A stretch of 64,000 bases of DNA from the NCBI RefSeq assembly GCF_003584165.1, contig NZ_QXFJ01000030.1:496001-560000 (forward strand), read 5' to 3'. Source of the DNA: Flagellimonas aequoris (GTDB taxonomy: Bacteria > Bacteroidota > Bacteroidia > Flavobacteriales > Flavobacteriaceae). Below are positions 54,608-62,091 of this stretch, piece by piece (within the stretch, counting starts at the first letter, position 1; the number at the start of each line of letters is the position of its first letter). Both the position numbers and the translations under genes were made by a program. Below the pieces are notes generated by a model. The model saw nothing but the letters and a program-made list of their open reading frames with translations, was not told the DNA's origin and searched no databases.

Positions 54608-54727
54608 TTAGATCCGATTTCTTTTTCCCCAGTGGGCACCGTGTAGCCATCCGGCGAGGTAGAGGATAACGCCTGCGGCGACCAAACAAATTTTCTGTAA
54701 GAGGTTTATCGTTTCAAGTGTGGTCAT
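54608..54727 (-). CDS. 39-residue membrane microprotein
   Basis: ATG at 54727: MTTLETINLLQKICLVAAGV...LAGWLHGAHWGKRNRI, then stop. One hydrophobic segment and a basic tail. Shorter than most annotation thresholds; function unknown. It precedes the uncertain ORF at 54178-54474. Confidence 0.45.
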   Translation of the reverse strand: MTTLETINLLQKICLVAAGVILYLAGWLHGAHWGKRNRI

Positions 54728-54981
54728 TTTCTTTATTTTTTGACGAAGCTAACCCATACGTAATAATGTTGCATATGTAATTGACGAAAACAGGTTTTGG
54801 ATTGAGGGATCATGGGTTTGCATTGATGTCATTTTGGTACGATAGGTCATTCATCTGAACCCATTTTTTGTCCCTAAAGGGAAAATTGTCCAAGAACAAG
54901 TGACATCTGTCCATTTTATCCCAACCACGGCCACCGCACCTTTGTAACGTCAATAATGACAATCATTTAAAAACAAAAACT
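54728..54981. other. 254-bp intergenic region before the AhpD-like gene
   Basis: No ORF of note. The region is AT-rich near 54.75 kb, and CACCTTTGTA at about 54939-54948 may be part of a weak -7-type box upstream of the next gene. No clear repeat or RNA was seen. Confidence 0.4.
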
Positions 54982-55527
54982 ATGACACGTTTACAAGCAT
55001 TGGATCCCAAAGACGCAACCGGAAGATCCAAAGAACTTTTTGAGGGCATCCAAGGCAAATTGGGCATGGTGCCGAACATGATGCGTACCATGGGCAACTC
55101 ATCTGCCGTATTGGAAGGCTATTTGAACTTGAGCGATGCCTTGGGCAAAGGAACCCTTGGTGGCCGTTTGGGCGAATTGATCGCCTTGGCCGTGGCCGAG
55201 TCCAACTCTTGCAACTATTGTTTGTCTGCCCATTCCTTTATCGGGGAAAAATTGGTAAGCATCGATACCGACACCCTGCATATGGCCCGCGAAGGTCGTA
55301 ACAAAGATCCCAAGATTGCTGCCGCCCTTACGTTCGCCAAGACCTTGGTGGAAAAAAGGGGTAGGGTATCTGCAGACGACGTGGAGACCGTAAAAAATGC
55401 AGGCTATACCGATGGTGCCGTGGGTGAGATCGTGGCGAATGTGGCCTTGAACATTTTTACCAACTATTTCAACAACACCGCCAATACGGCCATCGATTTT
55501 CCGGTAGTGGAAGCCGAAACCGTTTAG
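54982..55527 (+). CDS. carboxymuconolactone decarboxylase/AhpD-like protein
   Basis: A 181-residue AhpD-like protein of the CMD family. The active-site motif NSCNYCLSAHSFIG (CxxC...H, about residues 72-85) supports a peroxidase/disulfide reductase role; MRTMGNSSAVLEGYLNLSDA is typical too. It starts a same-strand run with the YHS and SnoaL-like genes, perhaps a stress-related operon. Confidence 0.92.
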   Translation: MTRLQALDPKDATGRSKELFEGIQGKLGMVPNMMRTMGNSSAVLEGYLNLSDALGKGTLGGRLGELIALAVAESNSCNYCLSAHSFIGEKLVSIDTDTLHMAREGRNKDPKIAAALTFAKTLVEKRGRVSADDVETVKNAGYTDGAVGEIVANVALNIFTNYFNNTANTAIDFPVVEAETV

Positions 55528-55561
55528 TGTTCATTTTTTCTAATCATAAAATCCATAACAG

Positions 55562-56029
55562 ATGAAAACCATGAAATCCATTTTTCTTTTAGGGGTAGCC
55601 TTGTTCACCATGATCGGTGCCCAGGCGCAGATAGACCCCGTTGACCAGAACGGACTTGCCATTGGCGGGTACGATGTAGTGGCCTATTTCTCCGGAGCGG
55701 CCCAAAAAGGAAACAAAAGTTATATGGCCAAGCACGATGGGGCCACCTATTACTTTGCCAGCAAGGCCAACCGCGATGCCTTCACCAAGGCGCCCAGCAA
55801 CTATTTGCCCCAATTTGATGGCTATTGTGCATGGGGTGTGGCGGCCAAGGACACCAAATTTCCCATCAACCCGGAAACCTATACGGTGATCGACGGAAAA
55901 TTGTACCTCTTCTTCAATGGGCCCTTCAATGGGGAGATCTTCAACACGTACGAAGATTGGGCACAACGCACCACGGAGCTTAAAAAGGCGGCGCATGCCA
56001 AATGGCCCAAGGTAAAAAACAGTAAGTAG
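55562..56029 (+). CDS. YHS-domain secreted protein
   Basis: A 155-residue protein with a signal peptide (MKTMKSIFLLGVALFTMIGAQA) and a YHS domain (AIGGYDVVAYFSGAAQKGNK ... GATYYFASKANRDAFTKAPS ... YCAWGVAAKDTK), which is thought to bind metal or small ligands. Follows the AhpD-like gene by about 34 bp. Confidence 0.9.
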   Translation: MKTMKSIFLLGVALFTMIGAQAQIDPVDQNGLAIGGYDVVAYFSGAAQKGNKSYMAKHDGATYYFASKANRDAFTKAPSNYLPQFDGYCAWGVAAKDTKFPINPETYTVIDGKLYLFFNGPFNGEIFNTYEDWAQRTTELKKAAHAKWPKVKNSK

Positions 56030-56096
56030 TTTTAATTAGCCGGGGTGGGTCCTGCCATGGGGCCTGCCCTTTTTTCAACCTAAAAAATAGAAGCAA

Positions 56097-56513
56097 ATGG
56101 CCATAGAGAAAAAATTTCCGTTACCTCCCTTTACCGAAGCAACGGCCCGCGAAAAAGTGCAATTGGCGGAAGATGCCTGGAACAGCCAAGACCCTGACAA
56201 GGTGAGCAAGGCCTACACCGTGGACACCGAATGGCGCAACCGTTCCCAGTTTGTGAACGGTAGGGAAGCCGTGGTTGCCTTTTTGACGGACAAATGGCAA
56301 AAGGAAAAAAACTATAAACTGCGTAAGGAACTTTGGGCCTTTACCGACCATCGTATAGCGGTACGTTTTGAATACGAGTACCAAAATGCCCAAGGGCAAT
56401 GGTTCCGGGCGTATGGGAACGAGAACTGGGAGTTCAATGAGCACGGGTTGATGCAAAAGCGTTATGCCAGCATCAACGACCTGCCCATTGCGGCCAACGA
56501 ACGCCGATTGTAG
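56097..56513 (+). CDS. SnoaL/DUF1348 family protein
   Basis: A 138-residue NTF2-like protein of the DUF1348 family: [74 protein letters not shown]. No signal peptide. Function unknown; DUF1348 is often near oxidative-stress genes. Confidence 0.9.
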   Translation: MAIEKKFPLPPFTEATAREKVQLAEDAWNSQDPDKVSKAYTVDTEWRNRSQFVNGREAVVAFLTDKWQKEKNYKLRKELWAFTDHRIAVRFEYEYQNAQGQWFRAYGNENWEFNEHGLMQKRYASINDLPIAANERRL

Positions 56514-56550
56514 CAGTGGATTGTCCGTGATCAATTGGAGTAGCAGGAGT

Positions 56551-56689
56551 TGTCACTTCGAGCGCAGTCGAGAAGTGATTAAACTCAAATATGTAAAAAA
56601 GAGACCCGACTACACTTAAGACAAACTCAAGCCGAGACCTCATTTTAATTGCTGACCTTGATGACTTCTCGACTGCGCTCGAAGTGACA
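56551..56689. repeat. large inverted repeat element (locus B)
   Basis: Perfect 26-bp inverted arms: TGTCACTTCGAGCGCAGTCG... at 56551-56576 and its reverse complement at 56664-56689, 87 bp apart. It is followed by CATTGCTAATTG at 56734-56745, as after the repeat at 9852. It has the form of a MITE-like or REP-like intergenic element with no coding capacity. Confidence 0.85.
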
Positions 56690-56761
56690 TTTCGTTATGA
56701 TTGACAACTGATCATTGATCATGGTTTATTGAACATTGCTAATTGCTAATTGAACATTGAT

Positions 56762-57646
56762 ATGGACCTCTACAACACCAACACCCTTATTGACGAACAA
56801 ACGGGCAACCTGGCCTTTAAACTTTCCCATTTTGAGGACAGCTGCCAGTTTTGCGATACCAACCGCCACAACTACTACTCCCTGATCTGGATCAAAAAGG
56901 GGAGGGGCACCGCCCAGGTGGATTTTTCGAAATATGCCTTTACGCCCGATACCCTGTTCGCCATGACGCCCTACCAACCCTTCACGATCACCGAGGACGA
57001 ACCGTTGGAAGGGGTGGTGTTGCATTTCCATCCCGATTTTTTCTGCATCCACAAGCACCACGAACAGGTGGCCTGCAACGGGGTGCTCTTCAACAACATT
57101 TATGCGCCGCCCATGCTCCGCGTAACGGACGACATCCGCAACGAGCTGGAGTTGGTGTTGCAACAGATGCGCCTAGAGGTGCAGAAGGCCGAAATGGCCC
57201 AGTACGAGCTGTTGGTCTCCTACCTCAAGATCTTTTTGATCACCACTTCCCGCGCCAAGACCAAGCAACAGCCCGAAGTGCTGGAAGGCCTATCCGATGA
57301 AAAGGAGCCCTTTATCCTCCAAAAACTGAAAAACCTGATCGAGACCCACTACCGCACCAAGCACTCCGCCGGGGAGTATGCGGACCTGCTGAACATAAGC
57401 CCCAAGGCGCTGGCCAAGATCACCAAGAACCATTTTAACAAGACCATGACCCACCTGATCAGCGAGCGGATCATTATAGAGGCCAAGCGCGAGCTGTACC
57501 TCACCAACAAAAGCGTAAAGGAGATTGCCTACGACCTGGGGTACGACGATGAGCATTACTTTAGCCGCTTTTTTAAGAACAACGCCGAAATCTCCCCCAC
57601 TACCTACCGCGAAACTGTGGGCTTTGCCCGCTCCGCCATGGCCTAA
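56762..57646 (+). CDS. AraC family transcriptional regulator
   Basis: A 294-residue regulator. An N-terminal ligand-binding cupin-like part (YYSLIWIKKGRGTAQVDFSK) precedes a C-terminal AraC HTH domain (about 195-290): LLNISPKALAKITKNHFNKT and VKEIAYDLGYDDEHYFSRFF. It may control the adjacent DUF302 gene (12-bp gap) or the upstream stress-like operon. The ATG at 56762 is used; the TTG 12 bp upstream is in the repeat region. Confidence 0.92.
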   Translation: MDLYNTNTLIDEQTGNLAFKLSHFEDSCQFCDTNRHNYYSLIWIKKGRGTAQVDFSKYAFTPDTLFAMTPYQPFTITEDEPLEGVVLHFHPDFFCIHKHHEQVACNGVLFNNIYAPPMLRVTDDIRNELELVLQQMRLEVQKAEMAQYELLVSYLKIFLITTSRAKTKQQPEVLEGLSDEKEPFILQKLKNLIETHYRTKHSAGEYADLLNISPKALAKITKNHFNKTMTHLISERIIIEAKRELYLTNKSVKEIAYDLGYDDEHYFSRFFKNNAEISPTTYRETVGFARSAMA

Positions 57647-57657
57647 ACCCCTTGCCT

Positions 57658-58035
57658 ATGAAAGTCCATGTGGAACACCGACTGCTACCGCTGCCCTTTG
57701 GGCAGGTGTACGACACCCTGAAACAACGGATCACCGACCACGGTTTTTTGCTGCTGCACGAGATCGATACCCAGGCCATTGTGGCCAAGCACGGGATCAG
57801 CATACCGCCCTTGCGGCAATTGCTCTTTTTTGAACCCCAATACATTGCCCAGATCATGGCGGGCGACCCTTTGGCGATCAACGACATTCCCTTAAAACTG
57901 GTACTGCAAGAGGTGGATGCTAATACCACCCAACTGAGCTTTAAAAACCCTGTGGACAGCTTACAGGATTACGGGTTGGACCCGGCCATGGCCAAAGAGT
58001 TGTTGGAGCGGGTGCAGGCCCTAGTGGCGTTGTAG
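57658..58035 (+). CDS. DUF302 domain protein
   Basis: A 125-residue protein with DUF302 features (QVYDTLKQRITDHGFLLLHE ... IAQIMAGDPLAINDIPLKLV ... LSFKNP). No signal. It follows the AraC regulator and ends at a terminator, so both are probably one transcript. It is the last core-like gene before the AT-rich island. Confidence 0.88.
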   Translation: MKVHVEHRLLPLPFGQVYDTLKQRITDHGFLLLHEIDTQAIVAKHGISIPPLRQLLFFEPQYIAQIMAGDPLAINDIPLKLVLQEVDANTTQLSFKNPVDSLQDYGLDPAMAKELLERVQALVAL

Positions 58036-58072
58036 GGAGCGAATATTTTTTGGAGGTATTGGATAGTATAAG

Positions 58073-58093
58073 AAAGCCCTTTAGGGCTTTTTG
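58073..58093 (+). terminator. intrinsic terminator
   Basis: AAAGCCCT - TT - AGGGCTTT with T run; marks the end of the core-like genes and the start of the AT-rich island. Confidence 0.82.
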
Positions 58094-58203
58094 TTTTTAA
58101 ATAATATTTGTTTCAAATACCTTACGGAATTCCGTAGTTATATTCTTATTAATTTGTTTACTTTTAGAAATCCCCTGAAAATTTTTGTAAAAACTAAGCG
58201 ATT

Positions 58204-58214
58204 TTGTCACGCTT
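58204..58214 (+). promoter_or_regulatory. TTGTCACGCTT motif, copy 1
   Basis: The 11-mer TTGTCACGCTT lies 6 bp upstream of the sigma-like gene ATG; it is followed by CATAGTATG. An identical copy lies at 59590-59600 upstream of the Ubl gene. Possible operator or promoter element. Confidence 0.55.
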
Positions 58215-58220
58215 CATAGT

Positions 58221-58861
58221 ATGTCAATTAGAAAGAGTCAAGTTTCTTTAGAAGTTAAGGGATTGGATAATATTAGTTTGCTTGAACGTATTTGTAATGA
58301 GAATTGCAATGAATCCTATAACGAATTTGTAAATAGATTTTATGATGATGTTTTTGATGAATGTCAAAAAAAATGTAAATCTAGAAACATAGACCTACAC
58401 ATTGGCCGGCAAATAGCCCATGAAGTTTTTGAGCGTGTCAAAAAGTATAAGTCTTTTGACAAAACAAAGCTTAAAAATGCCAAAGATGAAAGAAAGCCAT
58501 TCTAGGTTGGCTATATAGATTCTTAATCAACCTTTTTTATGACCATCACAATTCACAAAAGAGCGAAGAAGTAGAGATAAATTCTTATTTTGATGATTTG
58601 ATTGGAACAGCCAATGCAATTAATCCTGAAAAACTTGCAACCACAAGAGACCTTTCCATAAAAATTTTAGGAAAACTAAGTGCAAAAGAAAAAGAGGTTG
58701 TTTTAACCGATTTGGAGTATAAAAGAAGTCAAAAGTATTTACCTGATCATGTGAACGAAAAACTTGCACAACGACTTGGAGTTAAAAAAGCTACAATTCG
58801 AAAAATTAGAGAGAGAGCAGTAAATAAAATTAAACTTGCCTTAGATGAAATCAACCAATAA
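58221..58861 (+). CDS. sigma-70-family factor, split by a -1 frameshift
   Basis: Frame one (58221-58505, 94 residues) ends just after a sigma region 2-like part: ESYNEFVNRFYDDVFDECQK and QIAHEVFERVKKYKSFDKTK. A -1 shift at 58493-58496 gives ILGWLYRFLINLFYDHHNSQ and then region 4-like sequence to 58861: LSAKEKEVVLTDLEYKRSQK, LAQRLGVKKATIRKIRERAV. The joined product would have 213 residues. Region 2 lies in one frame and region 4 in the other, and both are well preserved. Either a programmed -1 shift, a recent mutation, or a sequencing error. It is the first gene of the AT-rich island. Confidence 0.7.
58493..58533 (+). other. candidate programmed -1 frameshift site
   Basis: AAAG at 58493-58496: the tRNA-Lys reading AAG can re-pair with AAA one base back, after which GCC ATT CTA continues the region 4 frame. 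7 nt downstream a possible stem AGGTTG (58504-58509) / CAACCT (58528-58533) could stimulate the shift. The zero-frame stop TAG is at 58503-58505. Stem is short, so this is tentative. Confidence 0.4.
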
Positions 58862-59564
58862 GAAAAAGAATTCTTTTACTATTGAGGATTTTGAAAAAGG
58901 ACTCATGTTAGCGGGTTACCTAACTCCCCAAAATGAACAAGAGATTGAGGAAGTTGAAGCCTTGAAGGAACACGACAAGAATATTTCTAGACAAAAGTCA
59001 ATTGTATATTTTAAAAGAGCTGTGTTAGCTGCCGAAATTGTAAACAAGCTAAAAGAAGAACCAACTTTTGGAAGAGTTAAATTTCAGAAATTGGTTTATC
59101 TATGTGAACATGCTTGTCATATGAATCTTCAAGATAGATATTTAAAATTCACTGCGGGTCCTTTCGATAATAAGTTTATGCATTCTATCAATCAAGAATT
59201 CAAGAAACAAAAATGGTATGAAATTGAATATAAACAAAGTGGGGGTTATGTCAAGCCAGTTTATTATCCATCGGATAATTTTGAAAAATATAAAGCTTAT
59301 TACAAAAGGTATTTCGGAGAAATGAATGATGGTATAGAAACTATCATTGAGCTTTTTAGGAAGATGGCAACCCGAGAGGTTGAATTAAAAGCCACTATAT
59401 ATTATTGCTTACTTGAAATAAACGAAAATAATCAGTTAATAAACAATAAGACATTGATTGAAAATTTTTATAAGTTTTCTGAGTCCAAAATTCAATTTTC
59501 AGAAACTGAGATTCTGAATTCCTTGGATTGGATGAATATTAATGGGGTATTTCCTTCCATATAG
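58845..59564 (+). CDS. Panacea-like / restriction-subunit-type domain protein
   Basis: A 239-residue soluble protein. The central part (VKFQKLVYLCEHACHMNLQD, TAGPFDNKFMHSINQEF) resembles the Panacea/DUF4065 fold used in antitoxins and in accessory domains near restriction enzymes; the match is by eye. It overlaps the sigma-like gene by 17 bp, so the two are translationally coupled. Its place just upstream of the Ubl cassette suggests a linked regulatory or immunity-like role (inference). Confidence 0.65.
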   Translation: MKSTNKKKNSFTIEDFEKGLMLAGYLTPQNEQEIEEVEALKEHDKNISRQKSIVYFKRAVLAAEIVNKLKEEPTFGRVKFQKLVYLCEHACHMNLQDRYLKFTAGPFDNKFMHSINQEFKKQKWYEIEYKQSGGYVKPVYYPSDNFEKYKAYYKRYFGEMNDGIETIIELFRKMATREVELKATIYYCLLEINENNQLINNKTLIENFYKFSESKIQFSETEILNSLDWMNINGVFPSI

Positions 59565-59589
59565 TCCTACTCTTTCCAGATTTTTTCCA

Positions 59590-59600
59590 TTGTCACGCTT
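59590..59600 (+). promoter_or_regulatory. TTGTCACGCTT motif, copy 2
   Basis: The second exact copy of TTGTCACGCTT, 54 bp upstream of the Ubl ATG; followed by TTAGGTATTAGG. Confidence 0.55.
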
Positions 59601-59654
59601 TTAGGTATTAGGAGTGAGACTTTAAATTATTTTTTAATATTAAAACAGAAAATT

Positions 59655-59891
59655 ATGGAAAAGAAAAAAGAAAAATTTAAGTACACAATTGATGGAGTGC
59701 ATGGTGAAAGTGAAACTCCTATTGTGACTGAGGCAAAGTTAAGGGAAGTTGGAAAAGTGCCATCTGATTATTCGGTTTACTTGGAAGTGAAAGGCCCAGG
59801 AGATGATGAATTAATTGAGGGAGAGGTGGATTTGTCAAAACCTGGCCGTGAGAGGTTCTACTCAGCCAAGCCGAACACAAATAATGGATAG
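59655..59891 (+). CDS. ubiquitin-like protein (multiubiquitin-domain type, single copy)
   Basis: A 78-residue protein: FKYTIDGVHGESETPIVTEA and KLREVGKVPSDYSVYLEVKG, a beta-grasp pattern, then DLSKPGRERFYSAKPNTNNG, ending in a single Gly. This matches the multiubiquitin-domain (Ubl) family whose members end in ...RF(Y/F)xxKP...G. Only one Ubl domain is present and the C-terminal Gly78 is already exposed, so no processing seems needed before E1 activation. It lies directly upstream of E2-like, JAMM-E1 and DUF6527 genes. Confidence 0.85.
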   Translation: MEKKKEKFKYTIDGVHGESETPIVTEAKLREVGKVPSDYSVYLEVKGPGDDELIEGEVDLSKPGRERFYSAKPNTNNG

Positions 59892-59899
59892 GATTTATA

Positions 59900-60316
59900 A
59901 TGAATACTTTGAATAATTGTGTAGAGCAGGAATCATTTTTGCCACAAAAAGACAGAGAATATCTTGCGGAAAAGGGCTTCAAATATCGGGAAGTAATTGA
60001 AGGTAAAGTAAAATGCCTCATTATTGAGGAATATTCCTTACCGGAAGGCAAGTACAATGTTGAAACGGTAAACCTATTAGTCAAAATACCAAATGGGTAC
60101 AATGACACTCCTCCAGACATGTTTTTTTGTTATCCGCATCTAAAATTTTCTAATACAAATGTTGACCCTCCTGCTACGGGTGGGAGGTTTAGTTTTGATG
60201 AAAAATCTTGGCAGCAATGGTCAAGGCACTCAAATGTGGGTAATGATTGGAGACCAGGTATAGATGGTATTAGTTCGCACTTACAAAAAGTAAACGCCGC
60301 ATTGAAAAAAGGATGA
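59900..60316 (+). CDS. E2/UBC-superfamily protein (prokaryotic E2 family E-like)
   Basis: A 138-residue E2-like protein. YNVETVNLLVKIPNGYNDTP and PDMFFCYPHLKF are the E2 core sheets with the conserved Pro pair, and SWQQWSRHSNVGNDWRPGID the region corresponding to the active-site loop, followed by the C-terminal helix. Its only Cys residues are at 7, 39 and 77, not in the active-site region; a W107-S108-R109-H110 motif is there instead. So thioester chemistry as in canonical E2 is doubtful. Start 9 bp after the Ubl stop; its stop overlaps the JAMM-E1 start (ATGA). Confidence 0.85.
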   Translation: MNTLNNCVEQESFLPQKDREYLAEKGFKYREVIEGKVKCLIIEEYSLPEGKYNVETVNLLVKIPNGYNDTPPDMFFCYPHLKFSNTNVDPPATGGRFSFDEKSWQQWSRHSNVGNDWRPGIDGISSHLQKVNAALKKG

Positions 60317-61722
60317 AATATACACTTACATTATCTGAAAGACATTATGAAGAATTAAGAAGCCTAATAATTCAAAAGGATGGTTTAGAAAGACCTGCAA
60401 TTGTCCTATGTGGTCGTTCTAGTGTCGAAAATGATTTGTGGGACGGAGGAGAAGAAGAAAGGTTTTTATCTTATAGGGTTGTTCCAATTCCTGAAAATGA
60501 AATCATTGGTCATTCTAAAACCCACGTATTTTGGGATACAAAAACATTTAGAAAGGCAATGAAAATCTGTAAAGAGGAAAACCTTGCAATTTGTGTTGTT
60601 CATAACCATCCAAATAATTGTTTGGAATACTCTGAGATTGACAATGATAATGAGCCTTCCTTGTTTAAGGGGATTTTTAACAGAAATGGTGAGGGCAGGC
60701 CTCATGCAAGTCTAGTGATAACTCCTGACGGGAATATTTTTGGGCGAGTGTGGACATATAACCTTAAGTCAGAAAAACTATCTTTGATAAGGGTTTTAGG
60801 TGAAAAATTTCAATTTCATTATCCCGATAAAAAGGTAATAGCTACCAAAGATATTTTCCATCGTCAAGAATTGGCATTTGGGAGTGGATTGTCAAAAGAT
60901 TTGTCCAAATTGACAATTGGAGTAATAGGTTGTGGGGCAACTGGTTCATCAACAGCTCACTTGTTGTCAAGACTTGGGGTTGGGAAATTACTTTTAGTCG
61001 ATGATGACATAGTTGAGAGGACAAATTTAAGCCGTCTTTATGGAGCTAGTGCCGCTGATGCAGATGCAGGAAGAGCGAAGGTTGAAATGTTGAAAAGCTT
61101 TATAACCGATGCGGGAATAGGAACACGGGTGAGGGCTATTAAGAATTGGGTTGGTTCTCAGGAGTGCAGGACTGCTATAAAAAGTTGTGACATCATTTTT
61201 GGTTGTACTGATGATCACAGTGGCAGAATGTTTCTCAATAGATTTGCTCATTTTTACTTAACTCCAGTTTTTGATATGGGCATAATGATTGATCCAGATG
61301 AATCTGATTTAGTAGGATTTAAAAGTATTCAAGGTAGAATGAATGTGGTGCAATGCGGTAATGTGTGCTTATTATGTCGCATGACGGTAGATCCAACTTT
61401 AGCAAGAGAAGAAGATTTAAAAAGATCTGATCCCAAAGGGTATTTTAAAGAGAAGGATCAAGGATATATTAAAGGTATAGACATTCCCAATCCTGCGGTC
61501 ATTACATTTACTTCTGAGATAAGTAATGTATCCGTAAATGAGTTTCTAAATCGAATTATTGGGTTTAAAAAGGAAGGGGCACAATCTACGCTGACTAGAT
61601 TTTTTGATAAAGGTATGGATAGAAAGCCCGGTGGTAAAAAACGTGAAGGCTGTCCAATTTGTGACTCAGAGAATTATTGGGGAAGAGGAGATATTAAACC
61701 CTTTATGGATAATGTTAATTGA
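60313..61722 (+). CDS. JAMM peptidase - ThiF/E1 fusion protein
   Basis: A 469-residue fusion. Residues 1-165: JAB/JAMM (Mov34) isopeptidase with H97-N-H99-P100, S107 and D110 (HNHPNNCLEYSEID). Residues 185-440: ThiF/E1 adenylation domain with GVIGCGATGSSTAHLL (GxGxxG 206-211), D230-D232, N238-x-x-R241, K256 and D300, plus a zinc site C352-x2-C355 and C447-x2-C450. E1 adenylates the Ubl C-terminal Gly, while JAMM would cleave Ubl conjugates. Both activities are inferred from intact motifs. No clear catalytic Cys for a thioester was identified. Confidence 0.9.
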   Translation: MKYTLTLSERHYEELRSLIIQKDGLERPAIVLCGRSSVENDLWDGGEEERFLSYRVVPIPENEIIGHSKTHVFWDTKTFRKAMKICKEENLAICVVHNHPNNCLEYSEIDNDNEPSLFKGIFNRNGEGRPHASLVITPDGNIFGRVWTYNLKSEKLSLIRVLGEKFQFHYPDKKVIATKDIFHRQELAFGSGLSKDLSKLTIGVIGCGATGSSTAHLLSRLGVGKLLLVDDDIVERTNLSRLYGASAADADAGRAKVEMLKSFITDAGIGTRVRAIKNWVGSQECRTAIKSCDIIFGCTDDHSGRMFLNRFAHFYLTPVFDMGIMIDPDESDLVGFKSIQGRMNVVQCGNVCLLCRMTVDPTLAREEDLKRSDPKGYFKEKDQGYIKGIDIPNPAVITFTSEISNVSVNEFLNRIIGFKKEGAQSTLTRFFDKGMDRKPGGKKREGCPICDSENYWGRGDIKPFMDNVN

Positions 61723-61727
61723 GACCG

Positions 61728-62090
61728 ATGCTTTTTAAAAAACCAAAATTTGCGAATAAGCTTTTATCAAAGGTTTTTAGGAGTGATTTCTATATTTATA
61801 AGTTATATCAAGCTAACAGACAATATCAATATAAGAAGGATGAGTTGACTATTATAGGAGGTAGAGGATATAATAAATGGGCTCACTTCAAGTGTCCTTG
61901 CGGATGTGATGAGGTAATTAACCTATCCTTGATGAAAAGCCACTCTCCATACTGGAAATTAAAAATTGATTTGTTTTCCAGACCTACTTTGTGGCCTTCA
62001 ATTTGGAAAAAAGATGGTTGTGAAAGCCATTTTTGGATAAAGAAGGGGAGAATTATTTGGTGCGAGGAAGAACAAGACTTCGGATTTTAA
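61728..62090 (+). CDS. DUF6527 Cys-rich protein of the Ubl cassette
   Basis: A 120-residue protein with the DUF6527 pattern: WAHFKCPCGCDEVINLSLMK (C56, C58, C60), PSIWKKDGCESHFWIKKG (C98, H101) and IIWC (C112). The Cys/His residues probably bind zinc. DUF6527 genes regularly accompany Ubl/E2/ThiF genes in bacterial Ubl operons. The start may instead be TTG 61719 overlapping the E1 stop; the ATG at 61728 is preferred. It converges on radC with 1 bp between. Confidence 0.85.
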   Translation: MLFKKPKFANKLLSKVFRSDFYIYKLYQANRQYQYKKDELTIIGGRGYNKWAHFKCPCGCDEVINLSLMKSHSPYWKLKIDLFSRPTLWPSIWKKDGCESHFWIKKGRIIWCEEEQDFGF

Positions 62091-62091
62091 A

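Noticed and set aside
54178..54727. One continuous gene spanning 54178-54727
   Set aside because: Would require two frame changes; no family was recognised, so the parts are listed as separate, uncertain ORFs.
56551..56689. Terminator or riboswitch reading of the large inverted repeat
   Set aside because: Arms are 87 bp apart with no T run in the right place; a dispersed repeat explains it better.
58221..62090. Integrated prophage or integrative element with visible att sites
   Set aside because: No integrase or transposase and no direct repeats flanking the island were found by eye.
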